Positions 61,701 through 64,000 of a stretch of 64,000 bases of DNA are shown piece by piece. The notes beneath the pieces are model-generated. The model was not told where the DNA came from and searched no databases. It saw nothing but the letters and a program-made list of their open reading frames with translations. Position 1 is the first letter of the stretch. The number at the start of each line of letters is the position of its first letter. Position numbers and translations under genes: made by a program. The stretch is from positions 1,345,969-1,409,968 of the forward strand of contig RPFO01000003.1 in NCBI GenBank assembly GCA_009746045.1. Direction: 5' to 3'. The stretch comes from Mesostigma viride. Lineage: Eukaryota > Streptophyta > Mesostigmatophyceae > Mesostigmatales > Mesostigmataceae.

Positions 61701-63368
61701 CTAGCCAAACCTGCCTAACTTGGTGTGCTACATAGGGCATGCGCGTTTGATGAGTAATCGTAAACAGTGTAGCGTTGCTGGTTTGACAGCTTGCCATGGC
61801 CACCTGCCTTCTCGCCTGTGGTGTCTCGTTTCTGCTTTTTGTTGGACGCTGCTCCATTGCCCGAGAACAGTTCGTTCCATTTGGCCTTATTATCAGTTTT
61901 GTCGGCCATTGGGTCGCATTTATGATGGATTCAAATGTGACGAACACCTGTGAACAGCAAGCCATTTGCCCATACAATACAATTATGACTGAATCAGCAA
62001 CCAACTGACCAAGATCCGCAGTGAATTCTAGGTTCTTAAGTGTTGGGTGGCACGGGCTGGCGACCACCCACAAGCCGTCGCGGCAGTCAAAACCAGAGCC
62101 ACCCCGCGCTCAAAGCCAGTTCACGCCTTAAGTTGGGTTTTTGCTAGTACAGCCAGCAGCCTTAAGTTGGGTTTGCCATGCAGCCAACTGCGACCCAACT
62201 TATAGCGTGAACCCAACTTAAGCCGTGAATTGCTGTAATGTTATGCTGGCGGTTAGCCTAACGTTTCGATTCCTCGCTATATCAGCATCCCTGGTGTATC
62301 ATCCATGAAGGATTTTTGTCCCTGGGATCGTTTCCCATCACTCCTCATTACCCCTCACATCCATGTAATGTTTGAAATGTCTCCCCTCGCTTCAATGCTG
62401 CCCTTTGACAAAGTCATGCGACATGTGCAGCAACCGACATGTGCAGGATCTACGTGTTAAACATTTTTACCCCCCCACCCCCTCGCACCCCATCCTTGCC
62501 TGTCCCCCGCCCCCGCCCCATGCCCACAGGCATCAGCCACATCGGCAGCAAGGAGCAGCAGCACTTCCACGCGCGCACCACGCTGATGGACTACCTGCTG
62601 TCCACGCGCCCGCTCTACATGGTCGTGGGTGACTACCTCACCTCGGACATGTCCCTCGGCTCCGGCCGCCTGAGCCGTGTCTGGAACATCCCCCTCAACC
62701 GGCCGGTGCCTGAGTTTGTCTCCGACGATTGGTCCCAGGGCGGCCAGCCCTTGGTGCTCGACACCTGGCTTCCCCCCATGGTCAACGAGGGAGTTCTCTT
62801 TCTGCTTGGCCGCGCGTGCTCCATGTTCAGCGGGACGATGTCGTACGCCGACTGCTACTTCAAGATCAATGACTACTGGCGCGAGATCGCGTTGCACTCG
62901 CCCGCGCTGCCCAGGGAGCCCCCCTGGGAGCTCCCAGATAGCAAGGGCGCGCCCGGCAAGATCTTCTTCGCGCAGGGCGGCGTGATGGCCGTCTCCCGCG
63001 ACGCGATCCGCCGTCACCCAAGGGCCTTTTACGAGAACCTGATCTCTCACCTAAGCATCTCGATTGACCCCATCGCTGGGTTCTACACCGAAATGTCCTG
63101 GTACTACATCTTTAAGCCGGGCGTGGACCAGAGGGACCTGCTTGAGAGGCACGACCGCCAGCTTAAACTCGCGGGGATCCGCGTGGACATGTCCGTGGAT
63201 GAGGTAATGCGGCGGCTTGTCTTGGGACATGCCAAGACGGCGGCCCGGCTCAAGGTACCGCGTGTGCATCAGGCGGCCATCAAGGTGCAGAATGACATAC
63301 TGCGGCGCCAGCTGGCGGCGGAAGAGCGCGGGGGGTTCTATTCGGACATTGGTACGCCTCCTTGGTGA
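58798..63368 (+). CDS. DUF3431-type protein (glycosyltransferase-like, putative)
   Basis: Three exons are supported: 58798-59631, 60294-60447 and 62530 to either a donor after 63351 or the stop at 63368. Phases agree. About 240 residues of unknown type precede the domain, which starts at VEIVIAQHSRGVEWSDVFAP and continues across intron 1 (IRTIYYKG), then GRETHSFLTHIVRNYDNLAENTIFLQ, and in the last exon IFFAQGGVMAVSRDAIRRHPRAFYENL. These motifs fit DUF3431, often found near or fused to carbohydrate-active genes in algae, fungi and bacteria; the reaction is not established. Odd points: degenerate copies of exon 3' ends follow the first two exons, and a foldback element lies in intron 2. The 5' end is incomplete. 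Confidence 0.75.
60458..60755 (+). repeat. decayed copies of the preceding exon end
   Basis: CACTACGACAGCCTGG ... ATCTTCCTGCAGGGCCAT (60515-60562) mirrors the real exon end at 60400-60446. A third, weaker copy (AAGAACATGGTGTTTTTGCAG, GGCCATCGGCAG) lies at 60715-60748. Confidence 0.7.
60826..62230. mobile_element. foldback/transposon debris with CTTAAGTTGGGTT motifs
   Basis: At least six copies of CTTAAGTTGGGTT or its complement: 60828, two at 61491-61520, and four at 62124-62226. 62122-62142 and 62210-62229 form an inverted pair (TTCACGCCTTAAGTTGGG). Between 61490 and 62120 the minus strand has coding-like text in two frames: MADKTDNKAKWNELFSGNG at 61909, and SRFDELHPSYDPKYDHRGE near 61660. 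This suggests a decayed DNA transposon. Family not recognised. Confidence 0.5.
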
Positions 63369-63373
63369 CTCTT

Positions 63374-63662
63374 TTGGTTGTTTATTTCGTTAGCTTTTTG
63401 GTTGCCTTTTTGGTGGCCTTTTTGGTTGCCTTTTTGGTGGCCTTTTTGGTTGCCTTTTCGGTGGCCTTTTTGGTTGCCTTTTCGGTGGCCTTTTTGGTGG
63501 CCTTTTTGGTGGCCTTTTTGGTGGCCTTTTTGGTGGCCGTTTTGGTGGCCGTTTTGGTGGCCGTTTTGGTGGCCTTTTTGGTGGCCGTTTTGGTTGCCGT
63601 TTTGGTGGCCGTTTTGGTTGCCGTTTTGGTGGCCGTTTTGGTGGCCGTTTCAATGGCCTTTT
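63374..63662. repeat. 12-bp minisatellite
   Basis: About 24 units of TTTTTGGTGGCC and variants (TTGCC, TTTTCGG, GTTTTGG), just after the last DUF3431 exon. Open in several frames, but only because of its 12-bp period. Confidence 0.9.
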
Positions 63663-63961
63663 TCTCGTAGCGGGATGGATGCAAATTGTCTAGATGGCTC
63701 TTACAAGCAGGACAGACGGTATCAGGGGGAAGGGGGGGGGGGGATCCAGGACGTGGGCAAATGCACACAGTCATCATTGCAATGCCACCCGCTTCATTTT
63801 TCTTATGCAGCATGATAACGTGGGCTGGAACAGCCAGGGCCTGACAGATCCATCATGCCTGCCAGGTGCGAGTTCTCGGCTGATCGTTGCTCTTCTGCGC
63901 CTCTTCATTTGTGGAAACAGGCTTGAACACGACTTTTTCAATAAGAAAAGTTATCTATTTT

Positions 63962-63964
<3 letters not shown>

Positions 63965-64000
<36 letters not shown>
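63965..64000. repeat. (CT)n microsatellite at the window edge
   Basis: Pure TC repeats to the last base. Confidence 0.9.

Noticed and set aside
63362-63815. Hydrophobic FLVAFLVA frame that looks like membrane segments, and its Lys-rich inverse
   Set aside because: Product of a 12-bp minisatellite; period divisible by three keeps frames open.

Overview
The window looks like nuclear DNA from a repeat-rich green alga or a relative. The evidence is GC-rich exons split by GT-AG introns, two genes whose closest remembered relatives are plant families (a PP2C with a Cys-rich tail, and an RRM protein like BPA1 of plants), and many retroelements. The lineage is inferred from protein resemblance only; no database was searched.

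Layout. 1-4779: a gene for an NRPS-like protein (degenerate adenylation domain, intact carrier domain, multi-pass acyltransferase-like membrane domain). 4780-21100: a dense repeat field of LINE ORF1 and ORF2 pieces, ORF1-only elements and SINEs, most ending in a small CTCC/GGAG hairpin plus a TTAA-type tail. 21700-22550: a 403-bp MITE with perfect 30-bp terminal inverted repeats inside a larger foldback repeat. 25557-33665 (minus): a PP2C phosphatase gene of at least six exons, with introns full of very long simple repeats. 35102-38456 (plus): a four-exon RRM gene divergent from the PP2C. 39215-40015: a fragment of an unusual reverse transcriptase. 40601-51267 (minus): a nearly intact 10.7-kb Ty3/gypsy-type element. 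51272-53910: more SINE and LINE pieces, including an ORF1-only LINE. 55830-56470: a 330-bp tandem duplication. 56804-63368 (plus): a gene for a DUF3431-type protein, probably membrane anchored.

The most unusual object is the gypsy-type element. It has gag with a CCHC knuckle, an aspartic protease, a complete-looking C5 cytosine DNA methyltransferase, RT, RNase H, a DDE integrase and a C-terminal PHD finger. Its repeats are split (L - ORFs - B1 - L - B2) rather than ordinary LTRs. The outer ends TGT...ACA are flanked by CTGA on both sides, and an internal L/B1 junction looks like two integrase ends joined head to head. The layout fits integration of a 2-LTR circle opened inside the LTR. A 14-nt perfect inverted repeat abuts the primer-site position and suggests self-priming. 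DNMT-bearing retrotransposons are known from charophytes and dinoflagellates (de Mendoza and colleagues, 2018). I do not know of a report of DNMT plus PHD plus split repeats in one gypsy-type element.

Two host genes also share an odd pattern: degenerate copies of exon 3' ends lie just downstream inside the next intron (three cases).
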